A DNA stretch of 64,000 bases from Pseudoalteromonas sp. Scap06 (GCF_013394165.1 NZ_CP041330.1:2410501-2474500), one strand, 5' to 3'; positions 36,860 to 46,605 are shown, numbered from the stretch's first letter. Translations and numbers: made by a program. The notes: generated by a model from the sequence alone, not told the origin.

Positions 36860-37516
36860 TTACTCAATTGCAAAACACCTAACTGGAGCCCCATCGCCAC
36901 CTTTAATTTTTAAGGGTGCGACGATAAGCGTAAATTCTTCGCTCTCAATCGAACGAATATTAATTAAATATTCAACGATAACAACACCTGCACCAAGCAG
37001 TATTTTATGGTTAGGTGCATCCTTTTCTGCCCCTCTTCCATTTAAAGGGTTGTCAGGCTGGGGGGTATCTAGGGCGATAAGCTTACACCCATTATCTACC
37101 AGCCATTGACAAGCATCCTCAGAAAAAAAGGCATGGTCTGTGTAGTATTCATTAGTGTTTAATTTTAAATCCCAGTCAAACCTGGCAACAAGGCGAACCG
37201 GACACTGGGAACCTAAAGCTAATGTCAACTCATCTTTAGTAATTTCATGTTTATCTGCAAGATTCGAAAAGTCAATAACCCGTGCAGGCCCATTTAATTG
37301 AGCTAATGGTATATTTTCAATTGTTTCACCATCAGCAATAAAGTGCCTTGGGGCATCTATGTGAGTTCCAGTGTGTGTACCTAATACAATTTTTCGCGTT
37401 TCTCTATTTTCAATTCCGTGTCGTCCTAACTGAGTTGATTCAAAAAAGGGGTGCCAATGAGCTGCAAATGTTTGCATCCCCTCTTCAAGCAACATTGTTA
37501 AATCTGTTATTTTCAT
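36860..37516 (-). CDS. Cyclase-family (kynurenine formamidase-like) metal hydrolase
   Basis: A 218-residue member of the cyclase family (PF04199). The metal-binding motif HTGTHIDAPRHF is at residues 48-59 and a second conserved region is LIALDTPQPDN. Family members hydrolyse formyl-kynurenine, cyclic imides or isatin, or act as cyclases in polyketide pathways. The neighbours point to a biosynthetic role on a small acid or amide, but the substrate is unknown. The ATG overlaps the preceding gene by 4 bases. Confidence 0.82.
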   Translation of the reverse strand: MKITDLTMLLEEGMQTFAAHWHPFFESTQLGRHGIENRETRKIVLGTHTGTHIDAPRHFIADGETIENIPLAQLNGPARVIDFSNLADKHEITKDELTLALGSQCPVRLVARFDWDLKLNTNEYYTDHAFFSEDACQWLVDNGCKLIALDTPQPDNPLNGRGAEKDAPNHKILLGAGVVIVEYLINIRSIESEEFTLIVAPLKIKGGDGAPVRCFAIE

Positions 37517-38133
37517 TTTAATACCTCGATGAGTTCTATTATTACCCCTGAGGGAGTTTTAAATAGGAGTATATCCATCTTCTGTTCATTAACTTCAAGA
37601 GTAAATATCTCAGAAATCCAAATTACTTTATTTTTTAGTTTACTCTTAAACAGAGCTAAATCTTTTACTATAAATGCAATTGATGTAAAGCCTTGTAGAT
37701 CCAGTTTTTGTTCTACAAGATCTTGTTCCGTTGAAACAAAAGAGATATCGAGGTTCCATGTTTTTACAGGTCTAGATAACCTTAGGCAATTTCCACTTTC
37801 TTTGAAACCTAGCCCACACCAAAAATCAATTTCCTTTGCAAAACAACCTGATGGTATCAAAATAGTCATCATTGAGTCACTGTAAAATAAACGATTTTGT
37901 ACATTCATGTTTTTACTATGGTGATTAATAATCTCAATGTCATATGAATCACTTCGTTTAAGTAATTTAATATCATGTTTCGCAGAATAGGAAGCAAGTA
38001 AATCCTTTTTTGAATAGTTATTCTCTAACTCTTTTTCATCAAATACCGATTCATATCCTAACTCTTTAAATTTAGAGATATCTCGCTCAACAAAAGCTGA
38101 ATTCCAAGTAAGATGGGAGAATCCAATAATCAT
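37513..38133 (-). CDS. VOC-superfamily (glyoxalase-like) protein
   Basis: A 206-residue protein with two weak beta-alpha-beta-beta-beta repeats, the second clearer: GFTSIAFIVKDLALFKSKLKNK followed by MDILLFKTPSGVIIELIEV, the end pattern of glyoxalase/dioxygenase-fold domains. The first half (FSHLTWNSAFVERDISKFKELGYESVF) looks like the matching first domain. H7 and E202 are candidate metal ligands. The fold is moderately certain and the reaction is unknown. It overlaps both neighbours by 4 bases, so it belongs to the pathway. Confidence 0.62.
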   Translation of the reverse strand: MIIGFSHLTWNSAFVERDISKFKELGYESVFDEKELENNYSKKDLLASYSAKHDIKLLKRSDSYDIEIINHHSKNMNVQNRLFYSDSMMTILIPSGCFAKEIDFWCGLGFKESGNCLRLSRPVKTWNLDISFVSTEQDLVEQKLDLQGFTSIAFIVKDLALFKSKLKNKVIWISEIFTLEVNEQKMDILLFKTPSGVIIELIEVLK

Positions 38134-39491
38134 ATTAAGTACTTTTCGATTAGCTTTGCTTTCATTACTTTTCCCGTGACTGAAGTAGGAAAGCTTTTCA
38201 AAACAATTATTTTTTCAGGAAGAAACTCTGAAGGTAACAAGGTACCCAACCACGCCTTTATAGATTTAATATTTAAATCATGCTCTGATAAAAGAAATAA
38301 TATTGGCACTTCACCCCAAAAATCATGGGGCTTTGCAACTACTGCAGCATCCATAATACCAGCATACTTCAAACTAACATCCTCTATATACCTCGAACTT
38401 ATATTAATTCCACCTTTAATAATAATATCTTTTTTACGTCCAGTTATGCTTAAAACCCCTGATGATGACTTTCCAATATCACCTGTAGCAGGGCACTCTG
38501 AGTCAGCGTTTAAGTAGCCAAGCATCTCCCAAGGAGAATCAATTAGTATTTCGTTCGAATCAGAAAAAGTTACATTTACAAGATCCAGACACCGACCAAC
38601 TCCGTCCAAATGCCCTTCACCGACTTTCGCACAAGATATAAACAACTGCTCACTTGTGCCATAACTTTCTAAAACTTCATGTGCAAATTTATGCTCAAAC
38701 TCTTTTTTTGTATTTTGCATAAGAGGCGCAGTACCGATAAATATCTTTGCTGCGCAATCACTTACCCAGCCTATAGTATCTCTATCGGTTGTCATTTTAG
38801 ATGAAAGGGCTAACATTGAAGGGCTTAGCCAAATAGCATTTGCTCTATATTTAGCAAAATTCTTAAAGATAGTTGCGGCATTACTAGCCGAGAAGGTTGT
38901 ACTTAAAATGACACATCCACCAGCTATTAATGGACATAAAAAAGTGTTAAGAATACCAGCCATGTAAAAACAAGGCATTACATGCAACATCTTAACTTCA
39001 CAACCGATTTCATTATGTTTGTTAAACGCTTCAGCGCAAACAAGTAAGCTTTTTAAGTCGTGGCATACCGCTTTTGGTGTACCTGTAGTCCCTGAAGTAA
39101 AGGTAATAACCTGAGCATTATTCGAACTATCCTTATAGATAAAGCTATTCGTTTTTTTTTCGGGTATGTATTCTTCAAATTCGCCAACATTGTTAATTAC
39201 TTTGTCAGGGTTAAAGATGTCCAGCAATGTGCATTTATAACATTCATTGTAGTTAGCTGATAATGGTAAGACCTTTGCACCTAATGTGAACAATGAAACA
39301 AGAATTACAAAAAACTCCAATTTATCTTCGAGCTCTAGAGCTACTTTATCACCTTGACTTACACCAGCTTTAGTTAACTGATTCATATAAAACATTACCT
39401 GACTCTCAAAATTTAAATAAGTAATCTTTTGAGTACCTTGTATTATTGCAAAAGAGTGTTGTTCTGCTGACTTAAATAGTTCTTTTATCAT
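38130..39491 (-). CDS. AMP-forming acyl ligase (ANL superfamily)
   Basis: Adenylate-forming enzyme, 453 aa, somewhat short for the family. Motifs: P-loop TFTSGTTGTPKAV (130-142), ESYGTSEQ, ATGDIG, GRKKDIIIKGGINIS, and a C-terminal SVTGKVMKAKL with the catalytic Lys. It probably activates a carboxylic acid and loads it onto the ACP encoded downstream, or onto CoA. Its ATG overlaps the aldolase stop as ATGA. Confidence 0.88.
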   Translation of the reverse strand: MIKELFKSAEQHSFAIIQGTQKITYLNFESQVMFYMNQLTKAGVSQGDKVALELEDKLEFFVILVSLFTLGAKVLPLSANYNECYKCTLLDIFNPDKVINNVGEFEEYIPEKKTNSFIYKDSSNNAQVITFTSGTTGTPKAVCHDLKSLLVCAEAFNKHNEIGCEVKMLHVMPCFYMAGILNTFLCPLIAGGCVILSTTFSASNAATIFKNFAKYRANAIWLSPSMLALSSKMTTDRDTIGWVSDCAAKIFIGTAPLMQNTKKEFEHKFAHEVLESYGTSEQLFISCAKVGEGHLDGVGRCLDLVNVTFSDSNEILIDSPWEMLGYLNADSECPATGDIGKSSSGVLSITGRKKDIIIKGGINISSRYIEDVSLKYAGIMDAAVVAKPHDFWGEVPILFLLSEHDLNIKSIKAWLGTLLPSEFLPEKIIVLKSFPTSVTGKVMKAKLIEKYLI

Positions 39492-40552
39492 AGAATTACT
39501 TGCTCATTCACATGGTAATTTTTATAACTCGGCTTCCAATACCCTTTTGCCTTTTGTATTTTTAACAGCTCAATTGCATGCCTTTCAACCATTTCTTCAG
39601 GTGCATTGCAAGTATCTTCTTTACAAACAGAAATAATTAAATGCCTTGGATCAACTTTATATTTTTGTGACATTTCAAAAATTATAGGCATATAACTAGA
39701 ATGGAATAATGACATCCCTGATATAGTGTCAATAGATGAAAGACCATTTTTATTAATCAAAGGTTTTATGAGTTCTTCACCTAAATCCATTACTTGTATT
39801 GGATCTATTTTTCCCTCCAATCCCATACGAGCCAAGCACCCTATAATTTGTTCTGTACTTGTATTACCGGCACTACGTCCAAATCCTTGCAGCGACGAAT
39901 CAATAATTTCAGCACCAGCATTGATAGCGGCAAGAGCGTTTCCCACACCTAACCCCAAATTATTATGCCCATGAAATCCAACTGTTAGACTAGGGCATTC
40001 AGCAAGTATTGCTTGAACATACTCCGTTACTTCTTGTGGTAGCATTCCGCCTGCTGAGTCCACTACATAAACAGCATCAGCCCCAATTTCGAAAGCAGCC
40101 TTTGCAGCCTTAGCCAGCTTGCTAGGCGAAACAGTATACGACTTCATGAAATTGACGTATGTGAGCATACTTTTATTTTTCGCAGAGCTTATAAATTTTT
40201 CACACTTTTTAAAATCAGATATTGTAGAACCTAAGCGAACAAAATCCATTCCATGGTACTCAGCTAACGTAAGGTGTTCTAAATTTGCAATCCCCGGAAT
40301 TGCAAACATCCCCCAATTACCTTTTTTTACACTCTCAGACGCTGCTTTCATATAGACTTCATCAGTCTCAAGAGCAACTCCTATACCTCTTTCTGAAGCA
40401 CCTAGACCGACACCATGACCAACTTCTATTAACTCAAATCCACAGTAATCTAGTGCACTACAAATACCAACTGTATCATTTTTAGAAAACTGAAAGTCAA
40501 TTTCATAACTTCCATCTCTTAAAGTGCATTCTAGTATTTTTGGATACTTCAT
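39488..40552 (-). CDS. DRE-TIM aldolase (4-hydroxy-2-oxovalerate aldolase-like)
   Basis: TIM-barrel metal-dependent aldolase of the HMGL/DmpG family, 354 aa. Seen: ECTLRDGSY at the N-terminus (metal and substrate residues R12, D13) and the metal motif GFHGHNNLG (H194, H196). A C-terminal extension to FKNYHV is short compared with DmpG. The predicted reaction is aldol condensation or cleavage with a 2-oxo acid; the real substrate is unknown. The frame opens at a GTG one codon earlier. The ATG at 40552 has AAGG eight bases upstream. It is the first gene of the operon. Confidence 0.83.
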   Translation of the reverse strand: MKYPKILECTLRDGSYEIDFQFSKNDTVGICSALDYCGFELIEVGHGVGLGASERGIGVALETDEVYMKAASESVKKGNWGMFAIPGIANLEHLTLAEYHGMDFVRLGSTISDFKKCEKFISSAKNKSMLTYVNFMKSYTVSPSKLAKAAKAAFEIGADAVYVVDSAGGMLPQEVTEYVQAILAECPSLTVGFHGHNNLGLGVGNALAAINAGAEIIDSSLQGFGRSAGNTSTEQIIGCLARMGLEGKIDPIQVMDLGEELIKPLINKNGLSSIDTISGMSLFHSSYMPIIFEMSQKYKVDPRHLIISVCKEDTCNAPEEMVERHAIELLKIQKAKGYWKPSYKNYHVNEQVIL

Positions 40553-40590
40553 CACTAATACCTTTTAATAATTGGAGCACTACTTAAAAG

Positions 40591-40606
40591 TGCGCTTATT
40601 TTGCCT
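40591..40606 (-). promoter_or_regulatory. Possible sigma-54 promoter of the aldolase-ACP operon
   Basis: The minus strand reads GAGGCAAAATAAGCGCAC. GG lies at -24 (40605-40604) in GGCA, ten bases follow, then GC at -12 (40593-40592). The -12 half is poorer than in the other sites of this window (AGCGC instead of TTGC). Spacing to the gene, with a start near 40581, is good. Chance matches are expected at this level, so it is a suggestion only. Confidence 0.3.
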
Positions 40607-40801
40607 CTACTCGAAGACCAGTCGATGAACATTGCCATACTTAAAGTTTTTACTAGCTTTCAAGTATAAAGCAAAATACAAGCCACTATTAATAACCTTG
40701 GCAGCTAGATATTCCTATAAATATTGTAAACCGTATTTATGAAATGTTATCTTAAGTGTTAAACATTATACCTAACCCTATATAAAGGTAATAATACTAC
40801 A

Positions 40802-41491
40802 ATGAAGTATGATAGAGATAAATCATGGAATAGCATATATGCTGAAAACACAGAAATAGCCTACCCACCAGAAGCAGTTATTAGAATTTTTTTAGGGCAA
40901 TTTCCAAAGTTAGAGTTTCTAGATAAAAATTTTCAAGGTAAGAAAATTTTAGATGTAGGTTTTGGTGATGGCCGTAATTTCCCTCTTTTTAATAGACTTG
41001 GTTTATTGAGTAGTGGGGTAGAAATCACAAAAGATATCGTAAATAATGCCTCTGAAAGAAAGGAGTTTAAAGGCCAAGAATTAGACTTACGAATAGGTAG
41101 CTGCGAAGAAATCCCATTCGAAGCGAATATGTTTGATTATTTAATATCTTGGAATAGTAGTTATTATATGAGTTCTGAAAGTTTTGATTATCAAAAACAT
41201 ATTGATGAATTCGTAAGAGTAACAAAGCCAAAAGGCTATCTAATCGTATCTGTTCCAACTGCTTCAGCTTTTATTTACGAATCGTGTGAAGAGCTCGAAA
41301 AAGGGTATGTGAGAATTAAAAATGATTACTTCGGAGTTCGCAATGGTCAAGTCATGCGTCGCTTTGAAGATAAAGATGATTTTTTGAGCTGCTTTTCAAA
41401 TATTTCACAATATTGTGAATGCGCAGAAATAAAAATGGATTGGTTCGGATTAGCTTACAATTGGTATGTTGCTGTAATTAAATTAAACTAA
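40802..41491 (+). CDS. Class I SAM-dependent methyltransferase
   Basis: A 229-residue methyltransferase with motif I KKILDVGFGDGRNFPLF, acidic motif II region GVEITKD, and motif IV FDYLISWNSSYYM in the usual order. The substrate is unknown. Small methyltransferases like this often modify glycans or lysine residues of flagellin near flagellar loci, which would fit here (inference). It is a single gene, divergent from the aldolase operon. A weak sigma-70-like pair TTGTAA-N17-TTATCT at 40724-40752 could serve it. Confidence 0.85.
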   Translation: MKYDRDKSWNSIYAENTEIAYPPEAVIRIFLGQFPKLEFLDKNFQGKKILDVGFGDGRNFPLFNRLGLLSSGVEITKDIVNNASERKEFKGQELDLRIGSCEEIPFEANMFDYLISWNSSYYMSSESFDYQKHIDEFVRVTKPKGYLIVSVPTASAFIYESCEELEKGYVRIKNDYFGVRNGQVMRRFEDKDDFLSCFSNISQYCECAEIKMDWFGLAYNWYVAVIKLN

Positions 41492-41496
41492 CAAAA

Positions 41497-41514
41497 GAGC
41501 GCATTTATGCGCTC
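41497..41514. terminator. Terminator between methyltransferase and DUF4910 genes
   Basis: GAGCGCA-TTTA-TGCGCTC hairpin with seven pairs between convergent genes. On the minus strand it is followed by TTTTGTT, a usable T-run for the DUF4910 gene. On the plus strand the following CCTTCTACCC is a poor T-run, so it mainly serves the minus strand. Confidence 0.75.
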
Positions 41515-41526
41515 CTTCTACCCTAT

Positions 41527-42819
41527 TTAGTCTTGAACTTTGATTAAACCAGCTTTTTCGAGAGATTCAACTAAAGGTAAAAGCTCAAAAATATTAGCTC
41601 GAATCTTATCAGCAAGCTCTAATAAATCACTACCTCCATCTGCATAAGCTAGTAAATTAGTGAGCATTTTTACTTGAGTATAATCTTGCTGCATATTGCT
41701 CGTATTAGGATACAATCCTCTTTTACCAAGTTGCGGCTCACATAAATTAGTTGCTTTATATACTTTATTTTTTTCTAATAATTGAATAGCGCCAACAATT
41801 ACATCTGCAGCACCTCTTAATCCAGCAGGTGTAATTAATGTAAGATCATCTAATGATGTATGATATTCGGGATATTCCCCGTATTTGCTCCGCATAATTG
41901 AACATACAGGTAAATCAACACCAGGAGCGCAAAATTGACGCTCATCACTACCGCGCTCAAGAAAAGAATACTGTTTAAAACTACCAACTAAATTCTTTAA
42001 AGCACTTAGTGCTGCTCTGTCGGCTAAAGTACGAGAGTTGCGTGAACTTAGGTAAGAGTACTCTCTTTCATCACCGACACATGTGACAATGAATCCAGCT
42101 TTCAGATGCTTTTTCAAACGTTTTAAATGTTTTGAAATATAAACTATTGATCCTATGGTTTCTGGTAAAAATAAAACTCTGTAAGTATATCTACGGTCAG
42201 TCATTAATTTAAGTTGCTCAATTAATGCCATACAAACAACTGGTCCAGATAATTCATTATTAGCTAAAGAAGGATGGCATATGTATGTAGAAAGCAAAAT
42301 TTCATTTTCTGTTTCTCCAGGTAAAACAAACTCTCCATACGTTAAATGCCCATTGAATAAATTTGTATCTATAACAACTTGGTAACTACCTTCAGTCAAA
42401 GATAAACGTTGAGAGTGGCTAAGACAAAATCCCCAATTACGCTCATAGTATGATGTAACATATGGTATTGCGTCAGGCATATCCTCTATACTGTAAAGGT
42501 GGGCTTGTAATTCTTTTAAAGAAAGTGTCTTATTAACAGGCTCTGAGTAACCCATTAGATGTAGGTTATTAACTTTAAAATCGCATATTTTATTACCATT
42601 AGGATCAATTATGTATGCGTTATTTACTTTCCACTCTTGCGGTACCTTCCAGTCAAAAGCGATAGTATTTGAAGGAACCTCATGTGCAACCAGTTCCGGT
42701 ACAAACTGTTTGATATATCTCAATGTTTCTCTTACACCATCACCTGTAAGGCTTCGATTGATTGGAAATAGCTCCTTTGCCCACCCATACATTCTATTTC
42801 CATCGATTGCTTCGTTCAT
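41527..42819 (-). CDS. DUF4910 (M28 aminopeptidase-like) protein
   Basis: A 430-residue protein of the DUF4910/DUF2172 family, which has an M28-type zinc-peptidase fold. Seen: the N-terminal signature ELFPINRSLTGDGVRETLRYI, a metal-site-like stretch YICHPSLANNELSG, GDEREYSYLSSRNSRTLAD, and EYPEYHTSLDDL with Asp/His ligands. The family is common in surface-polysaccharide and nonulosonate clusters, but its substrate is not established. A C-terminal helical part (about 355-430) may be a winged-helix-like domain. It is a single gene ended by the hairpin at 41497-41514. Confidence 0.8.
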   Translation of the reverse strand: MNEAIDGNRMYGWAKELFPINRSLTGDGVRETLRYIKQFVPELVAHEVPSNTIAFDWKVPQEWKVNNAYIIDPNGNKICDFKVNNLHLMGYSEPVNKTLSLKELQAHLYSIEDMPDAIPYVTSYYERNWGFCLSHSQRLSLTEGSYQVVIDTNLFNGHLTYGEFVLPGETENEILLSTYICHPSLANNELSGPVVCMALIEQLKLMTDRRYTYRVLFLPETIGSIVYISKHLKRLKKHLKAGFIVTCVGDEREYSYLSSRNSRTLADRAALSALKNLVGSFKQYSFLERGSDERQFCAPGVDLPVCSIMRSKYGEYPEYHTSLDDLTLITPAGLRGAADVIVGAIQLLEKNKVYKATNLCEPQLGKRGLYPNTSNMQQDYTQVKMLTNLLAYADGGSDLLELADKIRANIFELLPLVESLEKAGLIKVQD

Positions 42820-42928
42820 TTTTAACCTTATTTTACTTTACTTTGTATAGAAAGCGTTACCTGCATAAAACACATGCTAGATTATTCATTAACTTAGGAG
42901 TGTACAATAAGAAAAAGAGCACCGCACA

Positions 42929-42953
42929 CCATTAAATTGTCACTATTTAATGG
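42929..42953 (-). terminator. Possible terminator of flrA
   Basis: Nine-pair inverted repeat CCATTAAAT / ATTTAATGG with a 7-base loop, about 80 bases after the flrA stop. On the minus strand a T-run (CTCTTTTTC) follows only after about 10 bases, so efficiency is doubtful. Nothing else recognisable lies in this gap (42820-43034). Confidence 0.35.
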
Positions 42954-43034
42954 GAGGCAAATCAAGTTTTAAAGCCAAAATTAAAAATAACATAGAACTT
43001 TATTAACTACAGTTCAATTTATTAGCGGTTTTAA

Positions 43035-44471
43035 TCAATCCCTAGAAAGATTATACTTTTTCATTTTTTCGACCAGTGTGGTTCGCCTTACGCCTAGTAC
43101 TTCAGCAGCACGGGCAACAACGTAATCAAAGCGCTCTAATGCCTGGGTGATTAAGTTAATTTCAAGCTCAGCTAAGTACTCCTTAAGCTCAATACCTTCA
43201 TCGGGCAATAAACCGGGTGCCGCTTGAGCAAAATCATCTTCGAGGTCTATTTCGTCTTCGCTGAATCCGCCACTAAAAATATCATTAAACGCATCACGCT
43301 CCATCAGTTCTTCTGGGTACTGTGGCTCATAGGCTTCAACTTCAATGTAGCGGTATTTATTAGGTAAATCAGGAACATCAACCACCTTGTCTGGGAACAT
43401 AATAACCATACGCTCAACTAAGTTAGCGAGCTCACGAATATTACCTGGCCAAGAATGCTCTTTTAAACTATCAATAGCACGCTCTGTAAACTTAGCCGTA
43501 GTGCCGCTTTGTTCATTTACACGGCGCATTAGCTCTTTAAGTAGCAAAGGGATGTCTTCTGCACGTTGAGCAAGTGATGGACTCTCAATAGGAAAAACAT
43601 TTAAGCGATAGTATAAGTCTTCTCGGAATGAGCCTTTTTCAATCATGCTTTCAAGATCACGGTGGGTTGCAGCAATAACACGTACATCGGCTTGAATCGC
43701 TTTGGTACCGCCAACGCGCTCATAGCTACGCTCTTGTAGTACTCGCAGTAACTTGACCTGCATTTGCAGCGGCATATCCCCTATTTCATCTAAAAATAGC
43801 GTGCCACCTTGCGCCAATTCAAACCGGCCTTTACGTGCTGAAATAGCCCCGGTAAATGCACCTTTTTCATGGCCAAATAGTTCACTTTCTAGTAGCTCCG
43901 CAGGAATTGCCCCACAGTTTACTGGTACAAATGGGCCTTTGTTACGCTTAGAAAGCAGATGCACATTACGAGCAACTACTTCTTTACCCGTGCCCGACTC
44001 ACCTAAAATAAGCACGTTGGCATCGGTTTTAGCAACTTGAGTAATTAAAAAGCGTAAATCTTTTACAGCTTTGGTTTCACCTACAAGGCCATCAAAGGTG
44101 CTTTTTTCTTTATTATGTTGATGCTCATGAGGCAGCATACGCTGATATTGCTGACAATCATGGAGTAACTGAGTGGTAACTTCATGAGTAAATGGCTCAC
44201 AAATTAGTCCAACAACATTGGCGAGACTCAGTAGCGGTTTGAGCGTTTCACCAATCAGTAAAAAAGGAAATGTTGGATAGCGTTTAATTAAACTTTCATG
44301 ATCTAAAGATTGCAGCGCCCCTAACACCACAATACATTCTTTGTTTTGATAGTGACTACATGCCTGCTCAAAGTCAGCTTCTGTTTGCAACTGTACCGCC
44401 TCACCAATAAAAGTAAGCGATGCATATAATCCAATAGAGCGATTATTATTATTATCTAAAATTAAGATCAT
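43035..44471 (-). CDS. flrA: Master flagellar sigma-54 activator FlrA (FleQ)
   Basis: Top regulator of the polar flagellar cascade, 478 aa. The N-terminal domain has a receiver-like fold, but the phospho-acceptor position is not Asp (IVVLGALQS), as in FleQ. The AAA+ domain has Walker A GESGTGKE (157-164), GAFTGA and GGTLFLDE. The C-terminal helix-turn-helix is [23 protein letters not shown]. Residues R140 and R168-N169 are placed like the cyclic-di-GMP-binding arginines of FleQ/FlrA (inference). In Vibrio and Shewanella flrA adjoins flrB; here about 8 kb of other genes separates them. Confidence 0.93.
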   Translation of the reverse strand: MILILDNNNNRSIGLYASLTFIGEAVQLQTEADFEQACSHYQNKECIVVLGALQSLDHESLIKRYPTFPFLLIGETLKPLLSLANVVGLICEPFTHEVTTQLLHDCQQYQRMLPHEHQHNKEKSTFDGLVGETKAVKDLRFLITQVAKTDANVLILGESGTGKEVVARNVHLLSKRNKGPFVPVNCGAIPAELLESELFGHEKGAFTGAISARKGRFELAQGGTLFLDEIGDMPLQMQVKLLRVLQERSYERVGGTKAIQADVRVIAATHRDLESMIEKGSFREDLYYRLNVFPIESPSLAQRAEDIPLLLKELMRRVNEQSGTTAKFTERAIDSLKEHSWPGNIRELANLVERMVIMFPDKVVDVPDLPNKYRYIEVEAYEPQYPEELMERDAFNDIFSGGFSEDEIDLEDDFAQAAPGLLPDEGIELKEYLAELEINLITQALERFDYVVARAAEVLGVRRTTLVEKMKKYNLSRD

Positions 44472-44737
44472 TTTTTAGCGAGCCATTTATTTCACTAATT
44501 TGTTTTATTAATCAAATTGTAAGCCAGTTGGATTTGGATGCAAGTAATAGCGGCGATTTTTTGACATTAACGCCAAAAAACAGACACACCGCCTGAAAAG
44601 TCAATACTTTATAACTAATAACTCTTTAACTATTTATAACGGACTACCCACTTAGGATGAATTACCTAACACATTTTTGCCACCAGTAATGATACGATTT
44701 CACACAGAAGAAACTCATAAAAACTGCTATTATTACT

Positions 44738-44764
44738 TAAAGGTGTGACTGTTTTGGCCGATAA
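44738..44764 (+). promoter_or_regulatory. Sigma-28 (FliA) promoter of fliS operon
   Basis: TAAAG at 44738-44742, fourteen bases, then GCCGATAA at 44757-44764. This fits the FliA consensus TAAAGTTT-N11-GCCGATAA with a perfect -10 and the exact spacing. Transcription should start near 44771, about 70 bases before fliS and upstream of the sigma-54 site. Confidence 0.88.
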
Positions 44765-44782
44765 GTAATAGTCAAACTTATG

Positions 44783-44800
44783 TTGGAACTAAACTTGCTT
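44783..44800 (+). promoter_or_regulatory. Sigma-54 promoter of fliS operon
   Basis: TTGGAACTAAACTTGCTT: GG at -24 (44785-44786), ten bases, then GC at -12 (44797-44798) within TTGCT. Transcription should start near 44809, about 30 bases before fliS. It lies just downstream of the sigma-28 promoter, so RNA from the latter runs through it. Confidence 0.75.
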
Positions 44801-44839
44801 AAGGTTCTACACATGTAATTAAAATTTAAGGAATTACCT

Positions 44840-45235
44840 ATGGCGCACGCATCAATCAATAAATACCGTCAAATTACAGTTAGCAGCGTTAAAGAAATGA
44901 CGCCTTATGATCAAGTCAAACTCGTGTTTGTTAATATTGTTGGTAAGTTATCAGCTGCTAAAGGGTTTATTGAACGTAAAGAGTTAGAAAAAAAAGGCAA
45001 CGCAATCTCTGATTGTATTGTGCTACTTGGTGCTTTGCAGCAAGTATTAAATTTTGAACATAATAATGAAGTATCAACTAACTTAGACTCTTTATATGAT
45101 TATTGTCAGCGATGCTTACTAACCGCAAACCTCGAGAACGATATAGAAAAAATTGATGAAGTAATTACCTTGATTAAGGAAATAAAATCAGGTTGGGAAG
45201 CAATTCCATTTGAACAAAGAGAACCACAACTATAA
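44840..45235 (+). CDS. fliS: Flagellin export chaperone FliS
   Basis: Small helical chaperone that keeps flagellin unpolymerised before export, 131 aa. FliS features are INKYRQITVSSVKEMTPYDQVKLVFVNIVGKLSAAKGFIERKE near the start and a long C-terminal helix (EVITLIKEIKSGWEAIP). In Vibrio fliS follows fliD; here it heads a separate operon with the nonulosonate genes. AAGGA lies upstream of the ATG. Its stop overlaps the next start. Confidence 0.94.
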   Translation: MAHASINKYRQITVSSVKEMTPYDQVKLVFVNIVGKLSAAKGFIERKELEKKGNAISDCIVLLGALQQVLNFEHNNEVSTNLDSLYDYCQRCLLTANLENDIEKIDEVITLIKEIKSGWEAIPFEQREPQL

Positions 45236-45558
45236 TGTCTTTAAAGCGGGTTACAAGCTCACAAGTTAAAGATAGTGAGACTAGAGCATATTGCAATGAT
45301 CTAGTAAGTTTGATTGCTGACTCAGAAGATTGGGATATTGAGCAAGCGCTGAATATTCATAATAAACTTGATATTCACATAAGTAGCTCACTTTCTAGAG
45401 AAAAAACTCATTATTCAGCTACTGAACTTGAGTTTTTAATTAACCTAATAGAACAGCTATCTGTTAAAATAGATAATCAAAAGCAACTATTAGCGGTTAA
45501 AATAGTTGGTAATCAAAAAAATAAAAAAGCTGTAAATAAGTATAAATCTAACTTTTAA
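45235..45558 (+). CDS. FliT-like small helical protein
   Basis: A 107-residue, mainly helical, soluble protein (ALNIHNKLDIHISSSLSREKTHYSATELEFLINLIEQLSVKIDNQKQLL) with a basic, Asn- and Lys-rich tail. It starts within the fliS stop (TAATG), the position where a FliT-type chaperone for FliD is found in many polar flagellates. Sequence alone gives only weak support for FliT, so the call rests on size, helicity and place. Confidence 0.6.
   Translation: MSLKRVTSSQVKDSETRAYCNDLVSLIADSEDWDIEQALNIHNKLDIHISSSLSREKTHYSATELEFLINLIEQLSVKIDNQKQLLAVKIVGNQKNKKAVNKYKSNF

Positions 45559-46605
<1,047 letters not shown>

Larger units (their letters stand above)
44472..44839. other. Intergenic region between flrA and fliS
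   Basis: A 368-base divergent regulatory region. The right-hand end carries the tandem sigma-28 and sigma-54 promoters of fliS. On the flrA side I see no convincing sigma-70 pair and no sigma-54 site. No open frame, RNA gene or repeat was recognised. Confidence 0.7.

Noticed and set aside
40653..40679. TAAAGTTT resembling a sigma-28 -35 box before the methyltransferase gene
   Set aside because: The sequence 11 bases later (CAAGTATA) does not resemble GCCGATAA, so no FliA promoter was called.
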